A stretch of DNA of 64,000 bases from Wurfbainia villosa (GCA_025175895.1 JAKLTH010000238.1:5394001-5458000), one strand, 5' to 3'; positions 1-12,706 are shown, numbered from the stretch's first letter. Numbers and translations: made by a program. The notes: generated from the sequence alone by a model not told the origin.

Positions 1-2383
1 TGATCTTGTTGTTAATATGGATTTGGTGTAGCTAAGCTTGAAACCTAATTTGGGCAAAGGTTGTTGTTCCATGAGGATCTTGGAGGGATTATTTCTGCCG
101 GTGGAATTACAATTATAGGTAAGCATGATACTCTTCCCTGTTCAATCCAGTTGGATTAGTCATATTATGATGTAAATGTGTTTCCTGTCGTGAGTATGGA
201 ACGGTAGGAGCTGTGGTAGTATGGTAGTAGCTTTGCTTGGACTATGAATAGGGATATGTATCGGTGTGAATATGGGTTAGGTTTATACTTAATTTGTTGG
301 TGATCCTGTTGCATCAAATTAAGTATGAAAAGATTAAATCTACATGGGATCGATTTAGTTAAATGGGAGTGATAACCTGTATTCGATAAGAGATATGGAT
401 TTGTGGATAACGTAGTAGCTAATTCGTATTGTTGTTGTATGCTCTCACTGAATGATAATTGATGATATTTGCAGGACGTGGATACGAGGCGTCCGCGACG
501 TGAGGACTCTATTACCACGATTGGCGGTGGGTGATTCCTACCCTGGTCAGGTAGTTAATGCATACAGATTTAGATGCATGATCATCTTAAATGATCATGT
601 TACCTTGATCCTGTTCTATTCATCTTATGCTTGATACTTTATCCGTTGGCCATTAACTCCTTGCTGCTATCATGTTATGTTACCATGACTAGGAGTTATA
701 AATATAGATGATGTAAATAACTTAGAATTTGTTTAAGTTAAATACAAGTAGTAAAAATACGGATGACATCATTGTAAATTGGGCAAAAGGTCATCCGTAG
801 GTAGATGGTGTCTTGAACCTAGAGTTAATTCTAGTACCCTTTAGATTGCATGTTTCTCACCGACCATGCATTATGTAAATGGTCGGGTGAATGGTATTTA
901 GGGTGTCGCTACGACGTGGTCCTAGTCCGACACGATCATTGAGTACCACTCTACAGGATGTAGAGTGCGTAGATCATAGCATGACCTCTGTAGAATAGAG
1001 TCTATGGTGGATGTCTATTTGTGAGACCTTACATTCATGTCATTTGCATGCACGCTGGCGACGATGTCTCCCTTGTGGTCGAGAGTGTCGCCAGTCATCC
1101 TGCCTCCACGGCTACTCATAGGAGGAGTAACCGGTGTGGCGAGCATTGTAGTGCCGCACTCTATCACTCGACGGTGATAGTTGGATTTGCGTGCCATAGT
1201 CCTGTGTGTGTGGCACTCGACCACTCATGGGTAGTGACTGTCGGAGTGGCCAACAGCAGGGACCCCCATCGTGTAGCTTGCTCTTTACGCTTATATGCTA
1301 CTCGATCATACTGCCCACTCGGCCACTCGAGAGTAGTGGTTGGTGTTGAGTTGGGACAGTTGTCATGCTCGAGCCACCGAGGCCACACTGGGGTCGTGGT
1401 AGCTTTAGGGTGAGCCGACATGACCATGCATACTGCATTGCCGACTTATGACATTTTTGCATATTACCATATATATACATATATGCATGTATATATATAT
1501 ATGGATGATTGTGATTAGCATACGTATATAGATGCAGTCTATATAAAGATATGCTTATTGTGATGCTGCATTTGTATGTACTATGTTTGTTGCATTTGTT
1601 TGCACATATTCATACATGTTATTACATTCTTCTGTATGATAGTAGGCCATCACTTGTATACTGGTTAGTTATTCACTGTGATACCCTTGACCCATAGCAG
1701 GATGTAGTATGAGTTAGTTCTATTCTTTATACCATATGTTGTGTATATATATGTGCTCAGGTTGGATAGATGTAGCGTAGCAGACGTTCAGGTATGTCTG
1801 CAGTTCATATTGACTTTTGGTTAGATGGTATATACATGGATATATATTATCATGCTAGTGATACCTGTAGATTTTACTGTCAAAATACATGTGATATTAA
1901 TGTACATGTTTATCTATTACCTGCTGAGTTTTACTCACTCCCACGGACCCTGGGTTTTTCTGTCGCCCAGGTAACAGGTAGAGATCTTCGTGACGGCTTG
2001 GAGCTGCGCCGGCGATCCATCCCATCTCCGCTTTCTGAGTCTCCCGAGGATTTGTGTTAGTCTTATGGATTTTTGATTCTATGTTATTGACTCGAGTTTA
2101 TGTATGGACTTCGTCGTTATGTTGTGGACCTTGTTTTGTGTCGTTGCTTTATGTACTATTTTAGTACTGTGGTCTTGTCAGGGGGTGTACACCCGTATGT
2201 TTTGGTATTTTTGTTGTGGTATGTGTTTATGTTTCCGCTGTGTGTGTGTTTGATATACTTATATCTGTTCATTATTATGTTGTTATGGGCCTACGGGCCT
2301 TGTATTAACCCGAGATGTTGCCACGTACAGGGGAGATGCCGTCCGTTTGATTTTCGGCACGGCATACTCCCGGGGGCGTGACA
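1..2383 (+). repeat. 5' LTR (3' portion) of the first Tekay-like element
   Basis: This is the matching copy of 8295-10695, starting about 880 bp into the LTR. It ends with GGGGGCGTGACA just before the primer site. Most stretches match the right LTR almost perfectly, but a few short windows (about 483-535, 905-990, 1040-1170 and 1930-1985) differ by dense small changes. A short TA/CATATA microsatellite sits near 1465-1502. The small open frames here are LTR sequence and not genes. Confidence 0.93.
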
Positions 2384-2390
2384 ACTTTAT

Positions 2391-2402
2391 TGGTATCAGA
2401 GC
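2391..2402 (+). other. Primer binding site (tRNA-iMet type)
   Basis: TGGTATCAGAGC lies 7 nt downstream of the LTR end. It is the usual complement of the plant initiator tRNA-Met 3' end used to start minus-strand DNA synthesis. The same word follows both LTRs of the second Tekay-like structure. Confidence 0.9.
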
Positions 2403-2605
2403 CGAAGGTTCTGCGATGCCATATTATGATTTTGTTTTTGAGTCTTGGATTCTCAAAATTCGGTATATTTTTCGGTTTTGATTTTTGTGAGATGGGATTG
2501 ACAGCGGCATAAGCTCCGGGCAACACGAAGTAAGTATTCCTGATAATTTATACTTTAGTTAGATGCTTATCTAGACTTGTTCAACAGGTGAATACTGTCA
2601 GAGTC

Positions 2606-3728
2606 ATGCCACCTGTTCAGACTCATGGTCGAGGCCGTCCATCGAGCGGCGGGAGGGGAGGGGCGAGATCTGGGTGAGAGCAGCTGCTACTCAAGCACCA
2701 CCTCAATGAGCCCTCGGTGGTGATCCGAGCCTCGAGAATCCGGATACACCATCGACTATGCCGAGCCCACGAGTCGATGGGCTCGATGATAAGTCACGGA
2801 TACTCGTGTTAGCACGATCGGCCAGGAGAAGTTCACCTTGTTAGAAGTCCGACCCATGGATTGCCCGATCTTGGTGGAAAATATGGAAGACACCTTCGAG
2901 TATATAGGCTGCGGATGTGGAGAAGGTGGGCCTTGTTGCATAGCATCTCGGAGATCGAGCTATCACTTGGTGGAAATTACGAAGACTCTGTTTGGGAGGC
3001 GTGGGATTACTTGGTCGACTTCGAGGCGCTTTCGGGCGATTTTCCTTGGCGTTTTCTGACACGGCGTCGGGAGTTTCTAAGCACGAAGCAAGGTGGCCAG
3101 ATGTTATGGAGTACAACGAGTTTACGGACTATCGAGTTCTGCTCTCATGCAGTAGCACAGATTGACGGATGTACCCGTTCACCCGAGGCTAGCGGCTTAT
3201 ATCGAGGCGAGGATGTCGAGGATCTAGCATTACCTCCTGAGGAGGCATTGGACCCGTGCCCTCTTTATCGAGATGACTTCCCAACAAATCTCCAAGGAGA
3301 AAGATATCGAAGCAGATGACTAAGAGCAGCGGCAGAACGTGGTTCACTTAGGGACTCAGAAGAAAGGGGAGCAAAAAGGAACTACACGAGGTGCGACAGA
3401 AGGGTCAGCTAGATCGCAGAAAGGGAAGCGTCCAGCATCAGAGTTCTCTGGAGGGTCTCAGAAGAACCATAAGAGTCAGAGCAGAAGTGGATGTTATAAA
3501 TGCGGATCCGGAAGTCATAGAGCTCCAGAGTGTCCTTTGGAGCAGCCAGTTTGCTACTATTGCAAGCAACCCGGACATACTAGCCGAGACTGTACGTTGA
3601 GAGCACAGTTGGAGTTTCCTGGTAGCTCTAATAAGGGAAGACAGTCCAACAGCGGGACAAAGACACAGCGTATGCGATCTTATGGACGAGGCGGCCAGTA
3701 CCTCCACCGGCACTTATATCGGATCTGA
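2606..3728 (+). pseudogene. gag: gag pseudogene of the first Tekay-like element
   Basis: Gag is the structural protein that forms the particle and packages the RNA. The likely start is ATG 2606, giving a basic Gly/Arg-rich N-terminus, but a stop follows within about 25 codons and the middle survives only as pieces in shifted frames (2838-3319). The C-terminal part, open from 3339 to 3728, has a basic Ser/Lys/Gln-rich stretch and then two classical CX2CX4HX4C zinc knuckles at 3492-3593 (residues 52-65 and 72-85 of that frame), which bind the genomic RNA. The zinc knuckles and the position between primer site and protease make the call firm. Frameshifts and stops make a complete product impossible without repair. 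Confidence 0.88.
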
Positions 3729-3909
3729 AGCGCTCCTACGGTGATAAAGCGGCGATCGGTATCCTGCATCTCACCGTGATCTACTACCCGAAGTATCTGC
3801 ACCGCCGTCGTTACCAGCCAGCTCTCATGGTTACCTTATGCCTGCACCGGTGACTCAGCCTTCAGCACCTCAGAGTTAGACTCAGCCTGAGTGGAGGCAC
3901 ACTACTTCC

Positions 3910-4330
3910 TTGTCGGGATGCGGTAACAATAGAGCTAGACGAGTTTTGCCATCACGAGAGATGAGGCCTGTGGTGAGGATCGATCATTCTAGTATGGTTT
4001 CATTTATTCTATATATCGATACTTTGATTGATACCGTAGTTCTCATTCATTCGTATCTAGAGTATTTACGAGGAGAGTTGGAAGAATCCCAAGGGTTCGT
4101 TCTTGTGGGTTAGCGATATCCTTGCCATCGGAGAGAGGTCTTGACTAGCCACCAAGAAATCAAGGTTGCCATTAGACTTTGTGGGCATATCCTTACAGTG
4201 GACCTTCAGGTGTTGGAAATAGTAGAGTTTGATATTATTCTCGGTATGGACTGGTTGGCCGCTTATCACGCTACAGTGGATTGTAGAGCAAGAGTGGTGA
4301 CATTCCGACCACCAGATCAACCAGCTTGGG
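3910..4330 (+). pseudogene. Retropepsin (protease) region of pol, degenerate
   Basis: This is the aspartic protease that would process the polyprotein. It lies between the zinc knuckles and reverse transcriptase. The segment around 4015-4060 reads IDTLIDTVVLIHSY where this family normally has a DTGA-type active site, so the catalytic triplet is now D-T-V. The frame breaks at a stop near 4111. The C-terminal half continues in another frame from 4141 and keeps the conserved ILGMDWL motif followed by the VDC segment. Both changes argue for an inactive enzyme. Confidence 0.8.
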
Positions 4331-4440
4331 AATTTGTTGGTACTAGAGACGATGGATTATCCATTATATCAATTTTACAGGCTCAGAAGTTATTGTCCCA
4401 AGGTTGTCAAGGTTATTTGCTATCTCTGGTCAAAGTGGAG

Positions 4441-5760
4441 AACGAAGGACTACCACCCCTCTCTGATGTGCGAGTAGTCCGAGAGTATCCAGATGTATTT
4501 CCCGATGAACTTCCAGGCTTGCCACCTCCTAGGCAAGTTGAATTTGCGATAGAGGTGATTACAGGAACCGCGCCTATATCGAAACCTCCTTATCGGATGG
4601 CGCGAAGGATTTGAATGAACTTAAAGTTCAAGCTGCAGGAGTTCTTTGGATAATGGATTCATCCGACCTAGTGTTTCACCATGGGGAGCACCGGTACTCT
4701 TTGTCAAGAAGAAAGATGGATCCTTGCGGTTATGTATTGACTATCGACCACTGAATGCAGTCACAGTTAAGAACAAATATCCACTGCCGAGGATAGAAGA
4801 TTTGTTCGATCAGCTTAAGGATACATGTGTGTATTCTAAAATTGATCTGCGCTCAGGATATCATCAGCTTCGGATAAGAGATGAGAATGTTCAAAAAATA
4901 GCGTTCCGCACCCGTTATGGACATTACGAGTTTCTAGTGATGCCGTTTGGTCTCACGAATGCCCCAGCTGCATTTATGGACTTAATGAACCAGGTATTCC
5001 TGCGGTATATAGATCAGTTCGTAATAGTGTTCATCGACGATATATTGATTTATTCTCGATTCGAGGAAGAGCATGAACAACATCTGCGGATAGTATTGGA
5101 AATTTTGCGACAGGAGCAGTTGTATGTCAAGTTTAGCAAATGTGCGTTCTGGTTATCCTCAGTGGGTTTTCTTGGACATGTGGTGTCCAACAGAGGTATT
5201 TCTGTAGATCCCCAGAAGATTGAGGCGATTACCAGTTGGGAGCAACCAAAATCAGTGCAGGAGGTCCGTAGTTTCCTTAGGTCCGCCGGGTATTATCGGA
5301 GATTCGTGGAGGATTCTCAGTATCGCCATGCCACTCACTCGCCTTTGACTCGTAAAGAGTTCACAGTCGAGGCACCGTGAGACTAGCTTCCGAGAGCTTA
5401 GCGGCGGCTAGTTTCTGCACCTATCTTAGTGGTTCCTTACGGTGTTGATGGGATGGTTCTCTATCTGGATGCTTTTATCCAAGGGTTGGGAGAAGTTCGA
5501 TGCAGCAACCCGTGTGGTATCTTATGCCTCCGTCGACTAAAAGATCACGAGAGAAATTACCCAAAGCACGATCCGGAGTTAGCCGCCATTATTTTTGCAT
5601 TGAAGATATGGAGGCACTACTTGTATGAGATTACCTTTGAGATCTACACAGACCGTAAAAGTCCAAGTATCTGTTCACCACAGAAGAGTGAATGCGATGG
5701 ATGGAGTATTTGAAGGATTACGACCGCACCATCCGATCATCCGAAAAGCTAATGTGGTAG
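4441..5760 (+). pseudogene. Reverse transcriptase and RNase H region of pol
   Basis: Reverse transcriptase copies the element RNA into DNA, and RNase H removes the RNA strand. The lead-in segment with REYPDVFPDELPGLPP is seen at about 4478-4535. A frameshift at about 4610-4650 separates it from the fingers/palm, open from 4646 to 5380. That frame contains WGAPVLFVKKKDG, LCIDYRPLN, the SKIDLRSGYHQ catalytic-Asp segment, MPFGLTNAPA and the FIDDILIYS catalytic box, then the connection region with GFLGHVVS. The RNase H part (about 5429-5740) keeps ERNYPKHDPELAAIIFALKIWRHYL but its first Asp segment reads LYLDAF. It is broken by frameshifts near 5380-5430 and 5710. Confidence 0.93.
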
Positions 5761-5953
5761 CGGATGCGCCGGCGAAGTCTCGTGGAGTTCCGCCATCATC
5801 CGATAGCGGTATCGATCCGTTCGACAGTTCTCCGAGTTGGGATTGTCGGAACACGGTCAAACATCCCGGGGGATATTAGTTTCTATGGTTGCCCAGTCCG
5901 CTATTGCTGAGAGGATCAAGGAAGCATAAGTCAGTGACCAGCATCTGCAGTTC

Positions 5954-7326
5954 TTGAGCAGCACTATAGACTCAGAACGTCAGACGGACTTCTCGAGTGA
6001 CGAGAATGATGTACTTCGTTTCCGAGGACGATTATGTGTTCCGGACACACACCCGGTTAAGGAAGAACTACTACAGGAAGCACATCAGTCGAGATTTGCT
6101 ATACATCCTGGTGGTACTCGGATGTACCGAGATCTGAAGCGCTTATACTGGTGGAATGGTATGAAACGAGATATTGCGGACTTTGTCGCACGATGCCTAG
6201 TATGCCAGCAAGTGAAGGCTGAACATCAGAAACCTGCGGGGTTACTTCAGGAAATCCCGATCCCGGAATGGAAGTGGGAGCATATCACGATGGACTTCGT
6301 TACGGGATTACCCAGAACCCGTAAAGGACATACTGCGATTTGGGTGATCGTGGATCGATTAACCAAATCAGCTCACTTCCTTCCGATGCGTGAGACGGAT
6401 TCATTGGATCGTCTAGCGGAATTGTACTGCCGAGAGATCATCAGATTGCATGGTGTACCATTGAGTATCATATCTGATAGAGATCCGCGCTTTACTTCCC
6501 GATTGGCGAGTGCACATGAGCCATGGGCACAGAGCTTCGACTCAGTACAACCTTTCATCCGCAGACAGACGGACAGTATGAACGTACTATTCAGACTCTG
6601 GAGGATCTATTGAGATCTTGCGTCATGGATTTCGGTGGCAGTTGGGAGGATCACATTCCTTTAGTGGAGTTTGCCTACAACAACAGCTACCACTCTTCTA
6701 TTCAGATGGCTCCATTCGAGGCATTATACGGCAGACCCTGCAGATCTCCTGTGTTATGGGAGGAAGTTGGGGAACGACAGATATTGGGGCCTCAGAGTAT
6801 TCAGCATGATGCAGAGTTGGTACGAGTGATCAGACGACGGTTATCTGAGGCCGCAGACCGGCCAGAAGAGTTATGCGGACCGGAGGCGAAGGCCTCTGGA
6901 ATTTTCAGTCGGAGACCATGTATTCCTACGAGTGTCACCCACCAAAGGAGTCAAGAGATTTGGGCTAAAAGGAAAATTAGCTCCACGCTATATTGGTCCA
7001 TTCGAGATATTAGAGCGGATTGGAGGTGTAGCTTATCGGTTGGCTTTACCTCCGACACTTGCGGGTGTTCACAACGTATTCCATGTATCTATGCTGAGGA
7101 AATACGTGCCGCGAGCTGACCATGTTCTGAAAGAAGTTCCGATACCACTCCAGGCGAATGCGACTTATGAGGAGACTCCGGTGCGGATTTTTGGTCGCAA
7201 GGAGCGACAACTGTGGAACAAAACCATCCGACTTGTAAAGGTGGGATGACAGCATCATACAGATGAGGAGGCTACTTGGGAGCTGGAAGATACTATCCGA
7301 GCTCGATACCCTCATCTATTTACCTG
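5954..7326 (+). pseudogene. Integrase with GPF module and chromodomain-like tail
   Basis: Integrase inserts the DNA copy into the host genome. Seen in order: an HHCC zinc-binding domain (HQSRFAIH ... CLVCQQ, about 6085-6215); the DDE core with MDFVTGLP (first Asp), SDRDPRFTS (second Asp) and HPQTDGQYERT (Glu); then AYNNSYHSSIQMAPFEALYGR; a GPFEILERIGGVAYRLALPP module near 6995-7055; and a C-terminal segment with ATWELED...RARYPHLF like a group II chromodomain. A frameshift near 6500-6530 lies inside the core between the second Asp and the Glu, another is near 6900, and TGA at 7247-7249 stands where this family usually has Trp. The enzyme is therefore not intact. Confidence 0.92.
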
Positions 7327-7401
7327 AGGTATGTGGTTATTTCGGAATATGCTTGATTAATTTTAGCATTTAAGTACGAAATTTGGGGACCAAATTTTAA
7401 T

Positions 7402-7414
7402 AAGTGGAGGAGAA
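7402..7414 (+). other. Polypurine tract
   Basis: A purine-rich run, AAGTGGAGGAGAA, ends exactly where the 3' LTR begins with TGTAAG. It primes plus-strand synthesis. The second Tekay-like structure has nearly the same tract at 56231-56243. Confidence 0.85.
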
Positions 7415-10400
7415 TGTAAGATACGACGAAAAAAAAAAATCGAATGGTTAGGAGTTAATCACATCTAACCTAACTAGAGAAATTGTGATAGTTTAATTAA
7501 CCTAGATTTAATTGAATCTATCTAGTGTTAATGCCTTATTGGATCCAACCCAATAAGCATTTCCTGGCCCAACCCGTTAACTCGTTAAATGGCCGCCGTT
7601 TCTCCCGTCCGTTTTCTCGCCGACGCGACTTCCACGCGCGGGCGTTTCGCGCAGCAGAAGGAATCGCCATCGACTCCGCCGCCGACGCTGCTTTTCCCAA
7701 GCCCCCCCCCCTCATTTCCTATTTCCTCACCGTGACAACCCCTCTGCCTCGCCACTCGATCCCCACCCTCTCTTCCGACGCTCACGACTGGTCGAGGGCT
7801 TTCACCCACATCCTCGCCGGCCCCCTTCCTTGTTGCAAGCGACGATCAGCGAGTACCCTCGCCTGTGGCCACGGTCGAGTCGGAAGGGCAAGCAGGCGCG
7901 AGGTCGTGAGGTGGGATCATTGGCGACGACGCGGTGTCCTGAACGGAGGCGGCGACTCACTGTCGGAATCGGGTAAGTCGAGGCTATCCTTCATCACCGA
8001 TCGGTGTCTCGTGATGGTTGTTGATGTTGTGGTCTTCGTTGTAACCGGAATTGATTTGGGCAGTGATTAGGGCAGCGGTGGTCATTAGGGTTCCGCCAAC
8101 CGCCCATTGCAGTTTGGTCGGAAAGGTAAGCGACCTTGGTTCTCCTTACCTTGAACGAAAGTAGCATATTATGTGAATTTGCCGTGACCTAAGTGGCGAT
8201 TAGGCGAAACCGGAGCCGGTGGCGGGTGAACAGGCGCCGGTTTGGTGTTTGGGTTGTTTAAAGTAAGCATGAAGGTAAGATGGTAATATCTATTTGATCT
8301 TGTTGTGGATATGGATTCGGTGTGGCTAAGCTTGAAACCTAATTTGGGCAGTGGTTGTTCCGGCCGACTGAGGATCTTGGAGGGATTATTTCTGCCGGTG
8401 GAATTACAATTATAGGTAAGCATGATACTCTTCCCTGTTCAATCCAGTTGGATTAGTCATATTATGATGTAAATGTGTTTCCTGTCGTGAGTATGGAACG
8501 GTAGGAGCTGTGGTAGTATGGTAGTAGCTTTGCTTGGACTATGAATAGGGATATGTATCGGTGTGAATATGGGTTAGGTTTATACTTAATTTGTTGGTGA
8601 TCCTGTTGCATCAAATTAAGTATAAAAAGATTAAATCTACATGGGATCGATTTAGTTAAATGGGAGTGATAACCTGTATTCGATAAGAGATATGGATTTG
8701 TGGATAACGTAGTAGCTAATTCGTATTGTTGTTGTATGCTCTCACTGAATGATAATTGATGATATTTGCAGGACGTGGATACGAGACTGGTCCGCGGACG
8801 TGAGGACTCTATTACCACACGCATTGACAGCAGGTGGGTGATTCCTACCCTGGTCAGGTAGTTAATGCATACAGATTTAGATGCATGATCATCTTAAATG
8901 ATCATGTTACCTTGATCCTGTTCTATTCATCTTATGCTTGATACTTTATCCGTTGGCCATTAACTCCTTGCTGCTATCATGTTATGTTACCATGACTAGG
9001 AGTTATAAATATAGATGATGTAAATAACTTAGAATTTGTTTAAGTTAAATACAAGTAGTAAAGTACGGATGACATCCTGATTGTAAATTGGGCAAAAAGG
9101 TCATCCGTAGGTAGATGGTGTCTTGAACCTAGAGTTAATTCTAGTACCCTTAGATTGCATGTTTCTACCGACCATGCATTATGTAAATGGTCGGGTGAAT
9201 GGTATTTAGGGTGTCGCTACGGACCGGTGGTCCTAGTCCGACATCTTATCGGTTGAGTCACGACTCTCTGGGATGAGAGTGCGTAGATCTGCTAGCAGCA
9301 TGACCCTCTGTAGAATAGAGAGTCTATGGTGGATGTCTATTTGTGAGACCTTACATTCATGTCATTTGATGCACGTCGCGACGATGTCTCCCTTGTGGTC
9401 GAGAGTGTCGCTATCTCGCCTCCACTGCTACTCATAGGAGGAGTAACCTGTGTAGGCGAGCATCAGAGTGCCGCACTCTATCACTACAGACGGTGATAGT
9501 TGGATTTGCGTGCAATAGTCCTGCGTGTGTGGCACTCGACCACTCATGGGTAGTGACTGTCGGAGTGGCCAACAGCAGGGACCCCCATTGTGTAGCTTGC
9601 TCTTTACGCTTATATGCTACTCGATCATACTGCCCACTCGGCCACTCGAGAGTAGTGGTTGGTGTTGAGTTGGGACAGTTGTCATGCTCGAGCCACCGAG
9701 GCCACACTGGGGTCGTGGTAGCTTTAGGGTGAGCCGACATGACCATGCATACTGCATTGCCGACTTATGGCATTTTTGCATATTACCATATATATACATA
9801 TATGCATGTATATATATATATGGATGATTGTGATTAGCATACGTATATAGATGCAGTCTATATAAAGATATGCTTATTGTGATGCTGCATTTGTATGTAC
9901 TATGTTTGTTGTATTTGTTTGTACATATTCATACATGTTATTACATTCTTCTGTATGATAGTAGGCCATCACTTGTATACTGGTTAGTTATTCACTGTGA
10001 TACCCTTGACCCATAGCAGGATGTAGTATGAGTTAGTTCTATTCTTTATACTATATGTTGTGTATATTTATGTGCTCAGGTTGGATAGATGTAGTGTAGC
10101 AGACGTTCAGGTATGTCTGCAGTTCATATTGACTTTTGGTTAGATGGTATATACATGAATATATATTATCATGCTAGTGATACCTGTAGATTTTACTGTC
10201 GAAATACATGTGATATTAATGTACATGTTTATCTATTACCTGCTGAGTTTTACTCACTCCACACTGACTCGGGTTTTTCGTCGCCTGTAATGTAGAGATC
10301 TTCGTGACGGCTTGGAGCTGCGCCGGCGATCCATCCCATCTCCGCTTTCTGAGTCTCCCGAGGATTTGTGTTAGTCTTATGGATTTTTGATTCTATGTTA

Positions 10401-10695
10401 TTGACTCGAGTTTATGTATGGACTTCGTCGTTATGTTGTGGACCTTGTTTTGTGTCGTTGCTTTATGTACTATTTTAGTACTGTGGTCTTGTCAGGGGGT
10501 GTACACCCGTATGTTTTGGTATTTTTGTTGTGATATGTGTTTATGTTTCCGCTGTGTGTGTTTGATATACTTATATCTGTTCATTATTATGTTGTTATGG
10601 GCCTACGGGCCTTGTATTAATCCGAGATGTTGCCACGTACAGGGGAGATGCCATCCGTTTGATTTTCGGCACGGCATACTCCCGGGGGCGTGACA
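7415..10695 (+). repeat. 3' LTR of the first Tekay-like element (3281 bp)
   Basis: The LTR begins TGTAAGATACGAC and ends GGGGGCGTGACA, so it has TG...CA termini. A GC-rich block at about 7590-8115 ends near a splice-donor-like GGTAAG at 8126. The rest is AT-rich with a TATA repeat near 9785-9822. Its last ~100 bp closely match the ends of the second Tekay-like LTRs at 52310-52404 and 59755-59851, so the two structures belong to one family. Confidence 0.93.
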
Positions 10696-10700
10696 ACTTA

Positions 10701-11530
10701 TCAATATCAAAAATATTTATTAATTTATAAATATATTGATATTTATAAAATTTATTATTCTAATTTGATATTTTATTTTTAAAATTAATTATTTTAAAAT
10801 TATAAAAAAAATAAAATTTCAAAAATTGGGTGGGACTTAAGCCCACCTTAGCCTATGGGTGGCACCGCCTATGGGCGGTGCCGAACAGGAGCAATTAATA
10901 GATGCTTGATTCGGCCAGAAAAAAAGGAAATATTGACGGTGAAACCATGTGCAAAAGATTCAAGGAGATGTCTCTATGGAGATGGTGCGATGGTAAGACA
11001 GGGAGTTATTTGTAGAATGGGCAGAGTTCGATTCTGGATGAGGAATCTAAAATCTTTTCTGGTTTCAGATGGATTTCTCTCTGCCTTATCACAGTGTCAA
11101 GGAACTTTGTTTTCCTCGTAATTTACCTCTCTCTCGTTAGTGCTCTGAGATGGATGACAAAGAACTGCTAGTTAGATAGATTTCTAATTTTGCAAGGAGA
11201 TACATAGTCTTTTGTAATTAGATTATGATATTCAATAAAATCTTTTACTATTTCATTAATCAAATTGGTACTTAAATATTCTTCTCTCTGAGGCAATAAC
11301 GACCGCAGCAACACCTCCGTAATAAAAGCTTTCTATCTCTAACCTTAAAGAGTATATCATTCTGAATTATCGTTCAATTTTTGTTTGTATATATTATCTG
11401 AATTTTTAATTTATCTTTTCATCGGTTAAAAATAATCGGACGAGACTGCTAGTGTGATAGTGCGATGATTTTTTTTCTTCTTTTTTTTCTCTCAAAATCT
11501 CTTTGACATTCTCTCTCACCGTCTCCACAT
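10701..11530. other. AT-rich spacer without recognisable gene
   Basis: The sequence is AT-rich, including a run of TATTT/AAATT at 10701-10810. A short GC-rich imperfect repeat of CCTATGGG(T/C)GG lies near 10852-10882. An 88-codon frame at 10855-11121 matches nothing I know. I see no repeat family or RNA gene here. Confidence 0.5.
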
Positions 11531-12003
11531 TAGGGGTATAAATGAATCGAATCGAATCAATTTTTTTAAAAAGAATAATATTCAAGTTCGAGTTCGAATT
11601 CGAATTGACATATTCGAATTCTATTCGAAGTTCGAAAATTTAATAATTTTGAGTTTGAATTCGATTCGAATCAAAGCTCGAGTTCGGATTCGATTCGAAA
11701 TTTTCGAATATTAATTCAAACAGTTCGATTACTATTTGAAATTGAGGCTCGATTTAATATTCGAATGATGCTCGATTTGATATTCGAAAATTGATATTCG
11801 ATTTAATATTAAAAAATTTTTAATAAATAAAAAATTAAAGTTCACGAATAGTTCGTGAACAATCGAACAATATGATTTCGGCTCGAGCTCGATTCGAAAA
11901 ATATTCGAGTTCGACTCGAATTCGATAATTTCGAATTCAAATCAAATATTATTTGAACCGACTCGAAAAATTCACGAATCGGATCGATTCGTTTGCACCC
12001 CTA
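11531..12003. mobile_element. MITE-like element with terminal inverted repeats
   Basis: The left end TAGGGGTATAAATGAATCG and the inverted right end (reading TAGGGGTGCAAACGAATCG on the other strand) pair over about 19 bp with few mismatches. TA at each end may be the target duplication. The 473-bp interior has no coding capacity and consists largely of variants of TTCGAA/CGAATTCGA, giving strong self-complementarity. It looks like a non-autonomous DNA transposon; the superfamily is not certain. Confidence 0.75.
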
Positions 12004-12706
12004 CTCCACCCACACACACAACGCAACCATCTCCTTTCTAATGACTTGGACGCTCTTTTACAGGAAGCAAAATGCACGCCTCTCTTGTGAGCGCACTATG
12101 TGCGTTGCTGCTACAGTAACTGTGATAATATGCAGTAATTCTAACAAGCAGTGCCTTTCTTCGCCGTAGAGTACCTTCTTTGATCGGAGTTGATCGCTGA
12201 CAGATGGAAAAACTTGTGGAGGCAACTCTCTGGAGATCTCCTGATAGTCGCCAATGGATGGAGGTGAAGATGGTGGAGGTTCCCTCCATGACAGGATGAC
12301 CGATCTCTCTTCCCTAATGGATGCTTCTCCCTCGTATCCAAGTATATAAACCAATCAGCATGTCCAACTCAATCGAACGGTGCAGATGAGTTGACAACGA
12401 CGCTTCATCCCAACAGTTATGATGTGTACGAAAATGAATAGATTTGTAAAAAAGGATGTTCACGAAGACACCTAAAGCAAATTTATGTACACGACAATTC
12501 TACCTCCGTGGGAAGGAATTAAATGTATGTAGAAAGACATAAATAGACAATAACAAGTCAATTCTCGCAAAGCGAGTTCATTCTCTACGCTACTTAAGCA
12601 TTAGTCTCGCCAAAGACCCACCATGATTTACCTCCTTTACGATAGCCCGGGGCGGACTGATAGGGGCCGCTAGGTTGACGATTTCAACATTTTGCACAAA
12701 TGTACA
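12004..12706. other. Spacer with an unrecognised 98-codon frame
   Basis: On the minus strand 12058-12354 is open for 98 codons, but overlapping frames on the same strand are equally open. I recognise no family, signal peptide or motif. The rest (12355-12706) has no visible gene and leads into the tandem array. Confidence 0.4.

Larger units (their letters stand above)
1..10695 (+). mobile_element. Ty3/gypsy LTR retrotransposon, Tekay/Del-like chromovirus, left end outside window
   Basis: Positions 1-2383 are repeated at 8295-10695, so they are two LTRs of one element. Between them lie, in order, a primer binding site, a broken gag with two zinc knuckles, protease, reverse transcriptase, RNase H, integrase and a GPF/chromodomain-like tail, then a polypurine tract. 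The order RT before integrase defines Ty3/gypsy. The LTR of about 3.3 kb and the C-terminal ATWELED...ARYPHLF segment fit Tekay/Del chromoviruses; the clade call is inference. About 880 bp of the left LTR lies beyond the window, so the 5-bp target duplication (ACTTA expected from 10696-10700) cannot be confirmed. The coding part has several frameshifts and stops, so this copy is not autonomous. Confidence 0.93.

Noticed and set aside
1021..1413. 130-codon frame in the first element's left LTR as a gene
   Set aside because: It is LTR sequence; the partner LTR has only a shortened version because of small indels, and no domain is seen.
12058..12354. 98-codon minus-strand frame as a host gene
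   Set aside because: Three overlapping frames on the same strand are open, no motif is recognised, and no gene structure surrounds it.
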